DNA of 64,000 nt from Caballeronia sp. SBC1 (GTDB lineage Bacteria > Pseudomonadota > Gammaproteobacteria > Burkholderiales > Burkholderiaceae): assembly GCF_011493005.1 (NCBI RefSeq), contig NZ_CP049156.1, forward strand, positions 806,001 through 870,000. The letters run 5' to 3'. The notes under the pieces were generated by a model that saw only the letters and a list, made by a program, of their open reading frames with translations, did no database searches and had not been told where the DNA came from. A program made the translations under genes and the position numbers. Positions 51,226 to 61,328 of this stretch are shown piece by piece (the first letter of the stretch is position 1; each line of letters opens with the position of its first letter).

Positions 51226-51948
51226 ATGAGTCTGATTCAACTACTCGGCTTCGGCGAGCAAGGGTGGGGCAGAACCTTGCTGCTCGCGCTGCTCATGACC
51301 GTGGTGCTGACGATCGCCGCGCTCGCCGTAGGCGCAGTTTTCGGTGCAATGGTTGCGGCCGCGAAACTGTCGCGCAGCCGCACGCTAAGAATTCTCGGCG
51401 ATGCCTACACCACGCTCTTTCGCGGCATCCCCGAGCTGCTGATCATCTATCTCTTCTACTTCGGCGGCTCCTCGGTGATGACCGCTGTTGGCCACTTTTT
51501 TGGTGCCGATGGCTTCATCGGCGTACCGCCTTTTATGGTTGGCGCACTCGCCATCGGCCTGATTTCCGGATCGTATCAAGCTGAGGTGTATCGCTCGGCC
51601 GTGCTGGCGGTGTCGCGTGGCGAGATCGAGGCGGCGCGGGCCATCGGCATGTCGACGGCAACGTTATGGCGGCGCGTGCTGATTCCGCAAGTCATACGTT
51701 TTGCGTTGCCGGGCATCGGCAACGTCTGGCAATTGAGCCTCAAGGACTCAGCGTTGATCGCAGTGACGGGACTCGCCGAACTGATGCGTACGAGCCAGAT
51801 CGCAGCCGGATCGACTCATCAATACTTCACGTTTTATATGGTTGGCGGGGCACTGTACCTGGTCCTGACGAGCCTGTCGAACCGCGTCTTCGACCGCGCC
51901 GAAGCGCGTATCGGCCGATCATTTCGCGGCACGCTCGCGCGCCACTGA
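51226..51948 (+). CDS. histidine-type ABC transporter permease (HisQ-like)
   Basis: 240-residue inner-membrane permease of the polar amino-acid family. Five membrane segments, with FRGIPELLIIYLFYFG near residue 65 and the EAA loop EIEAARAIGMSTATLWRRVLIP near 130. AGTTGGAGAT precedes the ATG. Confidence 0.9.
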   Translation: MSLIQLLGFGEQGWGRTLLLALLMTVVLTIAALAVGAVFGAMVAAAKLSRSRTLRILGDAYTTLFRGIPELLIIYLFYFGGSSVMTAVGHFFGADGFIGVPPFMVGALAIGLISGSYQAEVYRSAVLAVSRGEIEAARAIGMSTATLWRRVLIPQVIRFALPGIGNVWQLSLKDSALIAVTGLAELMRTSQIAAGSTHQYFTFYMVGGALYLVLTSLSNRVFDRAEARIGRSFRGTLARH

Positions 51949-51988
51949 GCCACTGAGCCACTAGTACGTTCCCATAGCGATTCCGACC

Positions 51989-52759
51989 ATGAACATCGAT
52001 TTCGAATTTCTCGGCGATACGTTGTCGAAACTGTTAGCCGCTGTCCCCACCACGCTCGGATTGTTCTTCGCCTCGCTGATCGTGGGCGGGATGCTTTCTC
52101 TTGTGATTGTCGCGATGCGGGTGAGCCCGAACTGGGCGCTCAACCGTTTTGCACGTGGATACATTCTGGTGTTCCGCGGCTCGCCGCTGCTGATCCAGAT
52201 GTTCCTTGTCTATTACGGCCTCGGTCAGTTCCCGGCTGTGCGCGAGAGCTTCCTCTGGCCGCTGCTGCGCGTGCCGTATGTGTGCGCGATCGTCTCGCTC
52301 GCGTTGTGCACGGCCGGATATACCGCCGAGATCATTCGCGGCGGTCTGCAGTCGGTGCCGCACGGGCAGATTGAAGCGGCGCTCGCGGTTGGCATGTCGC
52401 GCTGGACCGTGTTGCGCCGGATCATTGCGCCGATCACGCTGCGTTACGCGTTGCCGGCGTACTCGACCGAAGCCGTGCTGCTCGTCAAGTCGACGGCGCT
52501 GGCCAGTCTTGTCACGGTATGGGATGTGACTGGTGTCGCGCAGCAGATCATTCAGCGGACCTACCGGACGATGGAAGTTTTCATCTGCGCGGCTGCTATC
52601 TACCTCGTGCTGAATTTCATCATCGTGCGCGCGCTGGGCATGCTCGAAAAGAAGCTCTCGCCGCACCTGCGCGATCGCAACGCTACCGCGCCGAAGAAGC
52701 GTTCGCAGCCCACGCTCAAAGTGGCGACCGTCCCCGACGGCCAGCACATCGATTCCTGA
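51989..52759 (+). CDS. histidine-type ABC transporter permease (HisM-like)
   Basis: 256-residue second permease. [21 protein letters not shown] near residue 58 and the EAA loop [20 protein letters not shown] near 130. Lysine-rich cytosolic C-terminus. Forms the pore with the HisQ-like partner; 40-base gap between them. Confidence 0.9.
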   Translation: MNIDFEFLGDTLSKLLAAVPTTLGLFFASLIVGGMLSLVIVAMRVSPNWALNRFARGYILVFRGSPLLIQMFLVYYGLGQFPAVRESFLWPLLRVPYVCAIVSLALCTAGYTAEIIRGGLQSVPHGQIEAALAVGMSRWTVLRRIIAPITLRYALPAYSTEAVLLVKSTALASLVTVWDVTGVAQQIIQRTYRTMEVFICAAAIYLVLNFIIVRALGMLEKKLSPHLRDRNATAPKKRSQPTLKVATVPDGQHIDS

Positions 52760-52778
52760 ATCCAAGGGAGAAAACCTC

Positions 52779-53570
52779 ATGAACGTAAGCAACTCCATTG
52801 CGTTGTCCGCGACCAACATCCATAAGTCTTTCGGCGACGCGCACGTGCTCAAGGGCATTTCCCTCGACGCGCACGAAGGCGATGTGATCTCGATCCTCGG
52901 CGCCAGCGGTTCCGGCAAAAGCACCTTCCTGCGCTGTATCAACATGCTGGAAACGCCCGACGACGGCGAAGTGAAACTGGCGGGCGAAGCGATCGAAATG
53001 AAGCGTGGCCGCGATGGCCGCCTGCAGCCAGGCAACCGCAAACAGGTGGACCGGATTCGTTCGCAGCTCGGCATGGTGTTCCAGAGTTTCAACCTCTGGT
53101 CGCACATGACGGTGATGCAGAACGTGATCGAGGGACCGTTGCGCGTGCAAAAGCGCACGCGTGCGGAGTGCGTCGAAGAAGCGGAGCAGTTGCTGACGAA
53201 GGTTGGTCTTTACGAAAAGCGCGATGCGTATCCCGCGCATTTGTCGGGCGGGCAGCAACAGCGTGTAGCCATTGCGCGCGCGTTGGCGATGCACCCCAAG
53301 GTCATGCTCTTCGATGAACCCACGTCCGCGCTCGATCCGGAACTGGTCGGTGAAGTATTGCGCGTGATGCGCGCGCTCGCCGAGGAAGGCCGGACCATGC
53401 TGGTCGTCACGCATGAGATGGGGTTCGCGCGGCGCGTATCGAATCGCGTGATGTTCCTGCATCAGGGACAAGTCGACGCCGAAGGAGCGCCCGACGACCT
53501 GTTCAACGGCCGCTGCTCGGAACGATTCCAGCAGTTCGTATCGAGTCATCATTCCCGTACTGCTAACTAA
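52779..53570 (+). CDS. histidine-type ABC transporter ATP-binding protein (HisP-like)
   Basis: 263-residue ATPase. Walker [14 protein letters not shown], signature [16 protein letters not shown], Walker [17 protein letters not shown], and H-loop [15 protein letters not shown] precedes the ATG. Seventeen bases before the HAL-like gene. Confidence 0.93.
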   Translation: MNVSNSIALSATNIHKSFGDAHVLKGISLDAHEGDVISILGASGSGKSTFLRCINMLETPDDGEVKLAGEAIEMKRGRDGRLQPGNRKQVDRIRSQLGMVFQSFNLWSHMTVMQNVIEGPLRVQKRTRAECVEEAEQLLTKVGLYEKRDAYPAHLSGGQQQRVAIARALAMHPKVMLFDEPTSALDPELVGEVLRVMRALAEEGRTMLVVTHEMGFARRVSNRVMFLHQGQVDAEGAPDDLFNGRCSERFQQFVSSHHSRTAN

Positions 53571-53586
53571 ATGAAGCGAGGTTGAC

Positions 53587-55167
53587 GTGCTTGCCAGTTC
53601 CGTTTTACCGACGCCATCGATTGATCCTATTGTCATTGGCGCGGACTTGAGTGACGGCCGTGCCGAGGAGCGCTCGCCGTCTGCAGTGTGTATCGACAAG
53701 CCGCTTGACTGGCGTGGCATCGCGCAGATCGCGAATGGGGCGAAGCTGGTTTTATCGCCGGGAGTGCGCTCGCGGATCGACCATGCGCGGGCGCTGGTCG
53801 AGCAGATCGTGGAGCGCCGGATTCGCGCGTATGGCGTGAACACCGGCGTAGGCGCGCTGTGCGACGTGGTCGTTTCGCCGTCGGAACAGCGCGCGTTGTC
53901 GCGCAATATCCTGATGAGTCACGCAGTCGGCGTGGGCGAGCCGCTGCGGCGTGAGGAGACGCGCGCGATTATCGCGGCTGCCGTGAACAATTTCGCGCAC
54001 GGGCATTCCGGCGTGCGCCTTGAACTCGTGGAGCTGCTCGTCACGTTGCTCGACAGCGGCGCCATACCCGAAGTGCCTGCGTTCGGCTCGGTTGGTTACC
54101 TGAGCCATATGGCGCATATCGCGCTGGTGTTGATTGGCGAGGGGTTTGTCCGCGACGACACGGGCCGTATCAGCGCCGCCGGCGCACTGCAGCGCCTCGC
54201 GCGCGAACCGCTCGTGCTCGAGGCGAAAGAGGGCTTGAGCGTGGTCAACGGCACGCCTTGTGTGACTGGGCTTGCCTCGTTGGCGCTGGCCCGCACCGAG
54301 CGGCTGCTGGAATGGGCCGACACCATTTCGGCGATGTCTTTCGAGAACCTGCGCGGTCAGGCGGCGGCCTTCGATGCCGACTCGCTCGCGCTGCGCATAT
54401 CGCCGGGATTGTCGTTGGTGGGCGCGCATCTGCGGGCGCTTCTTGCTGACAGCGGCATCATCGCGGCGTCGTTCGGACGCAAGACGCAGGACCCCTTGAG
54501 CTTGCGGACCATTCCCCACGTGCACGGCGCGGCGCGCGATGTGTTCGCGACGACGGCGGAAGTGGTCAATCGCGAGCTGGCTTCGGTCACCGATAACCCC
54601 GTCGTCTCGGGCACGCTCGCCTCGCCGCGGGTGTTTTCGCAGGCGCATGCGGTGGGCGCGTCTATCGGCCTGGCGATGGATAGCCTGAGTACCGCGGTGG
54701 CTGAGGTCGCCGCGATGGCCGAGCGGCGTATCGACCGGCTGGTGAACCCGCTGGTGAGCGGTTTGCCCGCTTTTCTCGCCGATAGCGGCGGCACGTGTTC
54801 CGGCTTCATGATCGCGCAATACACGGCGGCTTCGCTGGTCGCTCACAACCGCCGCCTTGCGATGCCCGCGAGCCTGGATGGGGGGATTACCTCCGGCTTG
54901 CAGGAGGATCACCTGTGCCACGCTACGCCGGCTGCTTTGAAAGCGCTGGAAATTATCGCCAATGCCGAGCGCATATTTGCGATCGAGTTGCTGGCGGCGA
55001 CTCAGGCGTATGACTTGCAACCGGCCGACGTGTCGCGAGCGCCTAAAACCGACGCAATTTATCGAAGCGTCCGTGCCGTTATCTCGCGATACCGGGACGA
55101 CCGGCCATTGGCAGGCGATATTGCCGCAGCCAGTGCGTTCGTCCACGAGGCAAACCCCGAGTTTTAA
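53587..55167 (+). CDS. HAL/PAL/TAL-family protein in the hut operon lacking the MIO triad
   Basis: 526-residue homologue of histidine ammonia-lyase, which normally converts histidine to urocanate. The fold signatures are kept: AYGVNTGVGALCD with the Tyr (82), MSHAVGVGEPL with the His (112), KEGLSVVNGTP with the Asn (221), TQDPLSLR with Gln301 and Arg307, and SGFMIAQ. But the segment GSVGYLSHMAHIALVL (from residue 167) is three residues shorter than GSVGASGDLAPLAHMALVL of normal HALs. The Ala-Ser-Gly triad that cyclises into the MIO cofactor is absent. Tyr280 is Leu304, Phe329 is Ser341 and Glu414 is His420 (Pseudomonas HAL numbering). It starts at GTG 53587. Position between the importer and hutU suggests a role in the pathway, but normal HAL chemistry is doubtful. 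Confidence 0.85.
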   Translation: MLASSVLPTPSIDPIVIGADLSDGRAEERSPSAVCIDKPLDWRGIAQIANGAKLVLSPGVRSRIDHARALVEQIVERRIRAYGVNTGVGALCDVVVSPSEQRALSRNILMSHAVGVGEPLRREETRAIIAAAVNNFAHGHSGVRLELVELLVTLLDSGAIPEVPAFGSVGYLSHMAHIALVLIGEGFVRDDTGRISAAGALQRLAREPLVLEAKEGLSVVNGTPCVTGLASLALARTERLLEWADTISAMSFENLRGQAAAFDADSLALRISPGLSLVGAHLRALLADSGIIAASFGRKTQDPLSLRTIPHVHGAARDVFATTAEVVNRELASVTDNPVVSGTLASPRVFSQAHAVGASIGLAMDSLSTAVAEVAAMAERRIDRLVNPLVSGLPAFLADSGGTCSGFMIAQYTAASLVAHNRRLAMPASLDGGITSGLQEDHLCHATPAALKALEIIANAERIFAIELLAATQAYDLQPADVSRAPKTDAIYRSVRAVISRYRDDRPLAGDIAAASAFVHEANPEF

Positions 55168-55177
55168 CTGCGTCGGT

Positions 55178-55190
55178 CTTGTATAGACAG
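55178..55190. promoter_or_regulatory. degenerate HutC-type half-site downstream of the HAL-like gene
   Basis: CTTGTATAGACAG resembles the HutC palindromes at 50212 and 55341 with changes in the right half. It is 11 bases past the stop codon of the HAL-like gene. May be an auxiliary site. Confidence 0.4.
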
Positions 55191-55340
55191 ATTGCGCGCG
55201 GTCCATTGCCACCGATTCCGCCGTTTTTATGCGGAATCGACGCCGCCGCCCGGTTTATACCGGGCCTCCCAACCCGTCCAAGTAAACCCCTACCTGAATC
55301 GTCCGCACACCGCTTGCGCTTCGATTTATTTTGATTCAGA

Positions 55341-55354
55341 CTTGTATATACAAC
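55341..55354. promoter_or_regulatory. HutC-type operator upstream of hutU
   Basis: CTTGTATATACAAC differs from the perfect palindrome at 50212 in one base. It lies about 90 bases before hutU, in the 279-base gap after the HAL-like gene, and implies that hutU has its own regulated promoter. Confidence 0.8.
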
Positions 55355-55446
55355 TCGCCGACCAAGCTCCATCGCTGCGTGAAACGCCCCGAGGAATTGG
55401 CTGCAAGATACCGAATGTTCACCATCCCCGTCCGAGGAGTGCTTTG

Positions 55447-57129
55447 ATGAAAAACCACAACCCGCGTCCCCTGCGCGCACCGCGCGGCACCGAGCTTACG
55501 TGCAAGAGCTGGCTCACCGAAGCACCTTATCGGATGCTGCTGAACAACCTCGATCCGGAGGTTGCAGAGAACCCCGACAAGCTGGTGGTCTATGGCGGTA
55601 TAGGCCGCGCTGCCCGCAACTGGGAATGCCTCGATAAAATCCTCGAAACGCTGCAGCGCCTGGAAAGCGACGAATCGCTGCTGGTTCAGTCCGGCAAGCC
55701 GGTCGGCGTGTTCAAGACGCACGCGGACGCGCCGCGCGTGTTGATCGCGAACTCCAACCTCGTGCCGAAATGGGCGACGTGGGAACACTTCAACGAACTC
55801 GACCGCAAGGGCCTGTTCATGTACGGCCAGATGACGGCCGGAAGCTGGATCTACATCGGCAGCCAGGGAATCGTGCAGGGTACGTACGAAACCTTCGTCG
55901 AAGCCGCGCGGCAGCACTTTAACGGCGACTGGAAGGGCCGCTGGATCCTGACCGCGGGCTTGGGCGGCATGGGCGGTGCGCAGCCTCTGGCAGCGACGCT
56001 GGCGGGAGCGGTATCGCTGAATATCGAATGCGATCAGACGCGTATTGATTTCCGTCTGCGCACGCGTTACGTCGATAAACAAGCGAAGGACATCGATCAC
56101 GCGCTTGAACTCGTCAAGCAGCACACCGCCGCCGGCGATGCTGTGTCGATCGCGTTGCTGGGCAACGCCGCCGAAGTGCTGCCGGAACTCGTGCGCCGCG
56201 CCAAGGCGGGCGGGATCAAGCCGGATCTGGTCACCGATCAAACCTCGTCGCACGACCTGATCAATGGTTATCTGCCGGCTGGCTGGAGCCTCGAAAAGTG
56301 GCGCGCGGCATCGCAGGATGAATCCCAGCACGCTGAACTGAAGGCCGCAGCGCAACGCTCGTGCGCCCAACACGTCCAGGCGATGCTCGATTTCCACGCA
56401 ATGGGCATTCACGCCGTCGATTACGGCAACAACTTGCGTCAAGTCGCTTTCGACGACGGCGTCAAGAACGCGTTCGATTTTCCCGGCTTCGTTCCAGCGT
56501 ATATCCGTCCGTTGTTTTGCGAAGGCAAGGGTCCGTTCCGCTGGGTCGCGTTGTCAGGCGATCCGGAAGATATCTACAAGACCGACGCCAAGCTGAAAGA
56601 GCTGTTCCCGCACAACGCAGGCATGAACCGCTGGCTCGACATGGCGCGCGATCGCATCGCGTTCCAGGGTTTGCCGGCGCGGATTTGCTGGCTGGGCTTA
56701 GGCGAGCGTCACGTCGCCGGTCTCGCGTTCAATGAAATGGTCAAGAGCGGTGAGCTGAAAGCGCCGATCGTGATCGGCCGCGATCACCTGGATACGGGTT
56801 CGGTTGCCAGCCCGAATCGCGAAACGGAAAGCATGAAGGACGGTACGGATGCAGTCTCCGACTGGCCGTTGCTCAACGCGTTGTTGAACACCGCCGGCGG
56901 CGCGACGTGGGTCAGCCTGCATCATGGCGGCGGCGTTGGCATGGGCTACTCGCAACACGCAGGCATGGTGATCGTTGCAGACGGCACCGATGCAGCCCAG
57001 AAGCGTCTTGCGCGCGTGCTGGTGAACGACTGCGCGTCGGGCGTGATGCGTCATGGCGATGCCGGTTATGAGCAAGCCATTGAATGCGCGAAGAACTTCG
57101 GCCTCGATCTGCCGTTCATCACGACCTGA
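55447..57129 (+). CDS. hutU: urocanate hydratase
   Basis: 560-residue NAD-dependent urocanase giving imidazolonepropionate. The NAD-binding motif is [18 protein letters not shown] near residue 175, and the active-site Cys is in [19 protein letters not shown] near 360. ATG 55447 with GAGGAG nine bases upstream; the upstream-open frame runs through the operator and was not used. One base separates its stop from the hutD start. Confidence 0.96.
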   Translation: MKNHNPRPLRAPRGTELTCKSWLTEAPYRMLLNNLDPEVAENPDKLVVYGGIGRAARNWECLDKILETLQRLESDESLLVQSGKPVGVFKTHADAPRVLIANSNLVPKWATWEHFNELDRKGLFMYGQMTAGSWIYIGSQGIVQGTYETFVEAARQHFNGDWKGRWILTAGLGGMGGAQPLAATLAGAVSLNIECDQTRIDFRLRTRYVDKQAKDIDHALELVKQHTAAGDAVSIALLGNAAEVLPELVRRAKAGGIKPDLVTDQTSSHDLINGYLPAGWSLEKWRAASQDESQHAELKAAAQRSCAQHVQAMLDFHAMGIHAVDYGNNLRQVAFDDGVKNAFDFPGFVPAYIRPLFCEGKGPFRWVALSGDPEDIYKTDAKLKELFPHNAGMNRWLDMARDRIAFQGLPARICWLGLGERHVAGLAFNEMVKSGELKAPIVIGRDHLDTGSVASPNRETESMKDGTDAVSDWPLLNALLNTAGGATWVSLHHGGGVGMGYSQHAGMVIVADGTDAAQKRLARVLVNDCASGVMRHGDAGYEQAIECAKNFGLDLPFITT

Positions 57130-57130
57130 T

Positions 57131-57721
57131 ATGTCGTCCGCCTTTAACGTCATTCGTGCGGCCGATTTGAAGGCCGTGCCGTGGAAGAACGGCGGCGGCG
57201 CGACGCGCGAGATTGCCGCGTCGCCGCCGGGCGCCGCCTTCGATGCCTTCGACTGGCGCGTGAGCGTCGCGGATGTATCGGAGGCGGGGGCGTTTTCGGT
57301 GTTCGAGGGCATTGACCGCGTGCTGACGTTGATCGAGGGCGCAGAGATGGTGCTCACCGATGCAGACGGTCCGCGGCATGTGCTCGCGCGCTGGGATTCG
57401 CTCGCGTTCGCGGGTGAATCGAGGATCACGGCAGAATTGCCGCACGGTCCGACACGCGATTTCAACCTGATGTTGAGGCGGGATCGTGTATCGGGAAGTG
57501 CGGCGGTGCGGCGTGACGCTGCAGCGTTGAGCGTAGAGCAGGGCAGCGTTGTGCTGGTCTGCGCGCTCGGTGAGTTTGCAGTTGATGGCGAGCATTTGTC
57601 TCAAGGCGATGCGCTTGTTTTCGAGGCCCACGAACATGCTTTGTTGAACGTCGAACCGCGCTCGGAAGGCGCGGTTCTCATCGACGCCCGTATTGTTTCA
57701 AAGGATCGCCGACATGACTGA
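57131..57721 (+). CDS. hutD: HutD-family protein
   Basis: 196-residue HutD/Ves-like cupin. [15 protein letters not shown] near residue 16 and [18 protein letters not shown] near 52 are characteristic. Found in hut operons, where it is proposed to limit urocanate or formyl-glutamate build-up; mechanism unsettled. Overlaps hutI by eight bases. Confidence 0.9.
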   Translation: MSSAFNVIRAADLKAVPWKNGGGATREIAASPPGAAFDAFDWRVSVADVSEAGAFSVFEGIDRVLTLIEGAEMVLTDADGPRHVLARWDSLAFAGESRITAELPHGPTRDFNLMLRRDRVSGSAAVRRDAAALSVEQGSVVLVCALGEFAVDGEHLSQGDALVFEAHEHALLNVEPRSEGAVLIDARIVSKDRRHD

Positions 57722-58949
57722 TAACAGCGTGCAAGTCTGGCGCAATGCACGTCTTGCTGCGCGTGCTGATCCGGCAGATGTGCTTGAAAATGCGGCGATT
57801 GTCGTGCGCAACGAGCGCATTGAATGGTTCGGCGCTGAGGCTGAAATACCGTCCGCATTTGCCAACGCCGCAAGTCACGATCTGGAAGGGCGTCTTGTGA
57901 CGCCGGGTCTTGTCGATTGCCACACGCATCTCGTCTACGCCGGAAACCGTGCCGAAGAATTCGCGATGCGGCTTGAGGGGGCGAGTTACGAAGACATCGC
58001 GAAACGCGGCGGCGGCATTGTCTCGACGGTGCGTAACACGCGTGCCGCGAGCGAGGACGAATTGTTCACGCAGTCGCTGCGTCGGCTCGACGCGTTACTC
58101 GCCGAAGGCGTCACCGCGCTGGAAATCAAATCAGGTTACGGGCTGGACCTTCCGACCGAACGCAAGATGCTGCGCGTCGCGCGGCGGCTCGCGGCGGCGC
58201 GACCGGTGACCATCTCCACGACGTTCCTCGGCGCGCATGCGTTGCCGCCGGAATACGCAGGCCGTGCCGATGACTACATCGCCCATGTCTGCGACGAGAT
58301 GTTGCCGACGCTCGCGGCAGAAGGTCTTGTCGATGCCGTCGATGTGTTCTGCGAGCGTATTGCGTTCACGCTTGAACAAGCGGAGCGCGTGTTCAACGCG
58401 GCATCGAAATTGAATCTGCCCGTGAAAATGCACGCCGAGCAGTTGTCGCTGATGGGCGGCGCGGCGCTGGCGGCGAAGCATCATGCGCTATCCGCCGATC
58501 ACCTCGAATTCCTCGACGAAGCCGGCGCAATCGCGATGCGCGAAGCCGGCACGGTTGCCGTGCTGTTGCCCGGCGCGTTTTATTTCATCCGCGAAAAACA
58601 GTTGCCGCCGATCGACTTGCTGCGTCGCCATGGCGTGCCCATAGCGCTGGCCACCGATAGCAATCCTGGGACATCGCCGAGTACGTCGCTGCTGCTGATG
58701 CTTAACATGGGTTGCACGCTGTTCCGTTTGTCGGTGGCGGAAGTGCTCGCGGGCGTGACGCGTCACGGCGCGAAAGCGCTCGGTCACGCCGAGGTGAACG
58801 GCGAGATCAGCGTTGGCGCGAAGGCGGATTTTGTTGCGTGGGATATCGACTCGCTGGCCGAGTTGGCGTATTGGACCGGTCTCGATCGATGCGCGCTGGT
58901 CATACGCCACGGCGCCGTGACCGTGGATAAACGGAAGAAGCAGAACTAA
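57714..58949 (+). CDS. hutI: imidazolonepropionase
   Basis: 411-residue amidohydrolase that opens 4-imidazolone-5-propionate to N-formimino-L-glutamate. Zinc ligands in [16 protein letters not shown], and [13 protein letters not shown] and [11 protein letters not shown] further on. ATG 57714 inside the hutD end; preceded by AAAGGATCG. Confidence 0.96.
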   Translation: MTDNSVQVWRNARLAARADPADVLENAAIVVRNERIEWFGAEAEIPSAFANAASHDLEGRLVTPGLVDCHTHLVYAGNRAEEFAMRLEGASYEDIAKRGGGIVSTVRNTRAASEDELFTQSLRRLDALLAEGVTALEIKSGYGLDLPTERKMLRVARRLAAARPVTISTTFLGAHALPPEYAGRADDYIAHVCDEMLPTLAAEGLVDAVDVFCERIAFTLEQAERVFNAASKLNLPVKMHAEQLSLMGGAALAAKHHALSADHLEFLDEAGAIAMREAGTVAVLLPGAFYFIREKQLPPIDLLRRHGVPIALATDSNPGTSPSTSLLLMLNMGCTLFRLSVAEVLAGVTRHGAKALGHAEVNGEISVGAKADFVAWDIDSLAELAYWTGLDRCALVIRHGAVTVDKRKKQN

Positions 58950-58961
58950 GCGGATCATTCC

Positions 58962-60347
58962 ATGACTCGAAATAGCTTGTTTGCCGAGCACGCGCGTTTG
59001 CAAGATGGCTGGCGTCGCGACGTGCTGCTGGAATGGGACGATCACGGTACCTTGATCGCCGTCACGCCGGACAGCACGCAGCCGGCGAGCGTGAATAAAG
59101 CCCGAGGCCCGATGCTCGCCGGCATGCCGAATCTTCACTCGCATGCGTTCCAGCGCGCGATGGCGGGGCTCACCGAATATCGCGCGAATCCTACCGACAG
59201 CTTCTGGAGCTGGCGCGACCTGATGTACCGGTTTGCCGCACGCATTTCCCCGGACAGCATTGGCGATATCGCGCGCTGGCTTTATATCGAAATGTTGAAG
59301 GCGGGCTACACGTCGGTCTGCGAGTTCCACTACGTGCATCACGCGCCGGACGGTGAGCCCTACGCGAATCCCGCTGAAATGGCCGCTCGCGTGGTTGATG
59401 CCGCAGCGCAAACCGGCATCGGCATGACAATGTTGCCCGTGCTTTATCAATATGGCGGCTTCGGCGAGCGTGAGCCAACGGCCGGCCAGGCGCGGTTTGT
59501 CCACACGCCGGAAAGCTTACTCGATGCCCTCATTTCATTGCGTTCGGCGCAGCCCGAAAACGGCAACCTGCGATACGGCGTGGCGCCGCATTCGCTGCGT
59601 GCTGTATCGAAGGAATCGCTGGGCCGTTTGCTCAGCGGACTCGACAGCGCTTTTCCAGGTGCGCCGGTGCATATCCACATAGCCGAGCAGACGGCTGAAG
59701 TCGATGCGTGTCTCGAGACGCTGAACGCGCGGCCCGTGCGCTGGCTGCTCGACAACTTCGACGTGACCGAACGCTGGTGCCTCGTGCACGCCACGCACGT
59801 CGACGAAGACGAAGTCCGCGAAATGGCCGCAAGTGGCGCCATTGCGGGTCTTTGCCTGACAACCGAAGCTAATCTCGGCGATGGCATTTTCCCCGCGCAT
59901 GCGTATCTGAATGACGGGGGACGCTTCGGGCTTGGCTCGGACAGCCATATCGCCGTCGACTGGCGCTCGGAACTGCGCTTGCTCGAATACGGGCAACGGC
60001 TGACGCGACGCGAGCGCAACGTGCTGGCATCGAACGAACAGGCGCACGTCGCCGACCGTCTCTTCGATGCCGCCGTACAAGGCGGCGCCTGCGCTACCGG
60101 TCGCGCGGTCGGCGCGCTCGAAGTGGGGCGCCGGGCGGATTTCATCGTGCTCGATCCCGATCATCCAGCCATTGCCGGACATGCGCCCGACGCGTGGTTA
60201 TCGGGCGTGGTGTTTTGCGAACACGGTGAGACGCCAGTGCTGGATGTAAGCGTTGGCGGGCACGTTGTGGTCGAGTCGCGCCGGCATCGCGATGAAGGAG
60301 CGTCATTCGGGAAGTATCGAAACACGCTGGCCGGATTGCTTAAATAA
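58962..60347 (+). CDS. hutF: formimidoylglutamate deiminase
   Basis: 461-residue amidohydrolase that removes ammonia from N-formimino-glutamate, giving N-formylglutamate. HSHAFQRAMAGLTEY near residue 56, HIHIAEQTAEVD near 235, HATHVDEDE near 270 and LGSDSHIAVDWRSELR near 320. Presence of hutF with hutG means the five-step route (Pseudomonas type) rather than the formiminoglutamase route. Confidence 0.95.
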   Translation: MTRNSLFAEHARLQDGWRRDVLLEWDDHGTLIAVTPDSTQPASVNKARGPMLAGMPNLHSHAFQRAMAGLTEYRANPTDSFWSWRDLMYRFAARISPDSIGDIARWLYIEMLKAGYTSVCEFHYVHHAPDGEPYANPAEMAARVVDAAAQTGIGMTMLPVLYQYGGFGEREPTAGQARFVHTPESLLDALISLRSAQPENGNLRYGVAPHSLRAVSKESLGRLLSGLDSAFPGAPVHIHIAEQTAEVDACLETLNARPVRWLLDNFDVTERWCLVHATHVDEDEVREMAASGAIAGLCLTTEANLGDGIFPAHAYLNDGGRFGLGSDSHIAVDWRSELRLLEYGQRLTRRERNVLASNEQAHVADRLFDAAVQGGACATGRAVGALEVGRRADFIVLDPDHPAIAGHAPDAWLSGVVFCEHGETPVLDVSVGGHVVVESRRHRDEGASFGKYRNTLAGLLK

Positions 60348-60359
60348 AGGACGTAGCCT

Positions 60360-61160
60360 GTGACCGATCAAGTTTTTACCTTGAAGCGTGGCACTGCGCC
60401 GCTGCTGATTTCGATTCCCCATGCCGGCACGCAGATTCCCGCCGACATAGCCGCCTCCATGACGCCGATCGCCCGTGAAGTCGACGACACTGACTGGCAT
60501 CTGGAGCGTCTCTACGCGTTCGCGGAGGAGATGGGCGCGTCGATCCTCGTGCCCGCGAATTCGCGTTACGTGATCGACTTGAACCGTCCGCCCGATGGCG
60601 CGAATCTCTATCCGGGACGCGATACAACAGGCCTGTGTCCCGTCGATACTTTCAACAGCGAACCGTTGTATCCCGCAGGCGGTGCGCCTTCGGATATGCA
60701 GATTGCCGATCGTCGCGAGAAGTATTGGCAGCCGTACCACGATGCATTGGCCGAAGAACTGGCGCGTTTGAAAGCCACGCATGGCAAAGCGCTGCTGTGG
60801 GAAGCGCATTCCATTCGTTCGCACGTCCCGCGTTTCTTCGATGGCAAGCTTACCGACTTCAACTTCGGCACGGCGGGTGGGGAAAGCGCGGCCGCGGGTC
60901 TTGCGGAAAAGCTCGAGGCGATAGTGGTCGGGCAGGGCGCATACACGGCTGTGGCTAACGGGCGCTTCAAGGGCGGCTACATCACCCGACACTACGGCGC
61001 GCCGCAGGACGGCATTCACGCGGTGCAGCTGGAGTTGTCGCAGGTGACTTATATGGAAGAGACGCGGCCGTACGCATACGACGAAGCCCGTGCCGCAAGG
61101 GTCGCGCCGTTGATGCGGAATCTGGTTCAGTGCGCGCTGGATGCGGTCCGTTTAGCGTGA
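60360..61160 (+). CDS. hutG: N-formylglutamate deformylase
   Basis: 266-residue N-formylglutamate amidohydrolase giving glutamate and formate; last hut step. ISIPHAGTQIPADI near the N-terminus, DLNRPPDGANLYPGRDTTGL near 65 and LLWEAHSIRSHVPRFFDGKL near 140. GTG start at 60360 with AAAGGA upstream, 12 bases after hutF. Followed by a bidirectional terminator. Confidence 0.95.
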   Translation: MTDQVFTLKRGTAPLLISIPHAGTQIPADIAASMTPIAREVDDTDWHLERLYAFAEEMGASILVPANSRYVIDLNRPPDGANLYPGRDTTGLCPVDTFNSEPLYPAGGAPSDMQIADRREKYWQPYHDALAEELARLKATHGKALLWEAHSIRSHVPRFFDGKLTDFNFGTAGGESAAAGLAEKLEAIVVGQGAYTAVANGRFKGGYITRHYGAPQDGIHAVQLELSQVTYMEETRPYAYDEARAARVAPLMRNLVQCALDAVRLA

Positions 61161-61255
61161 CCGGGTGTTGCCGGAAAGTTGGGACAATATAACTCCGCTT
61201 TCCGACGGTTCTTCAATGCCGATTTCGAGCCGTCCATTGCTCCAGGGCAGAAACG

Positions 61256-61291
61256 AAAAAGCCATTCCAGCTCGTGCTGGAATGGCTTTTT
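61256..61291. terminator. bidirectional terminator between hutG and nadB
   Basis: 15-base stem AAAAAGCCATTCCAG / CTGGAATGGCTTTTT with a six-base loop. T-runs occur on both strands. It lies between the convergent ends of hutG (61160) and nadB (61329). Confidence 0.92.
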
Positions 61292-61328
61292 CGCTTTCTA
61301 CCGCAACGTATTCCGCGATTTTTCCCGT

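Noticed and set aside
53752..55212. 486-codon frame opposite the HAL-like gene
   Set aside because: Antisense shadow, Arg/His/Gln-rich; the plus-strand frame has clear family signatures.
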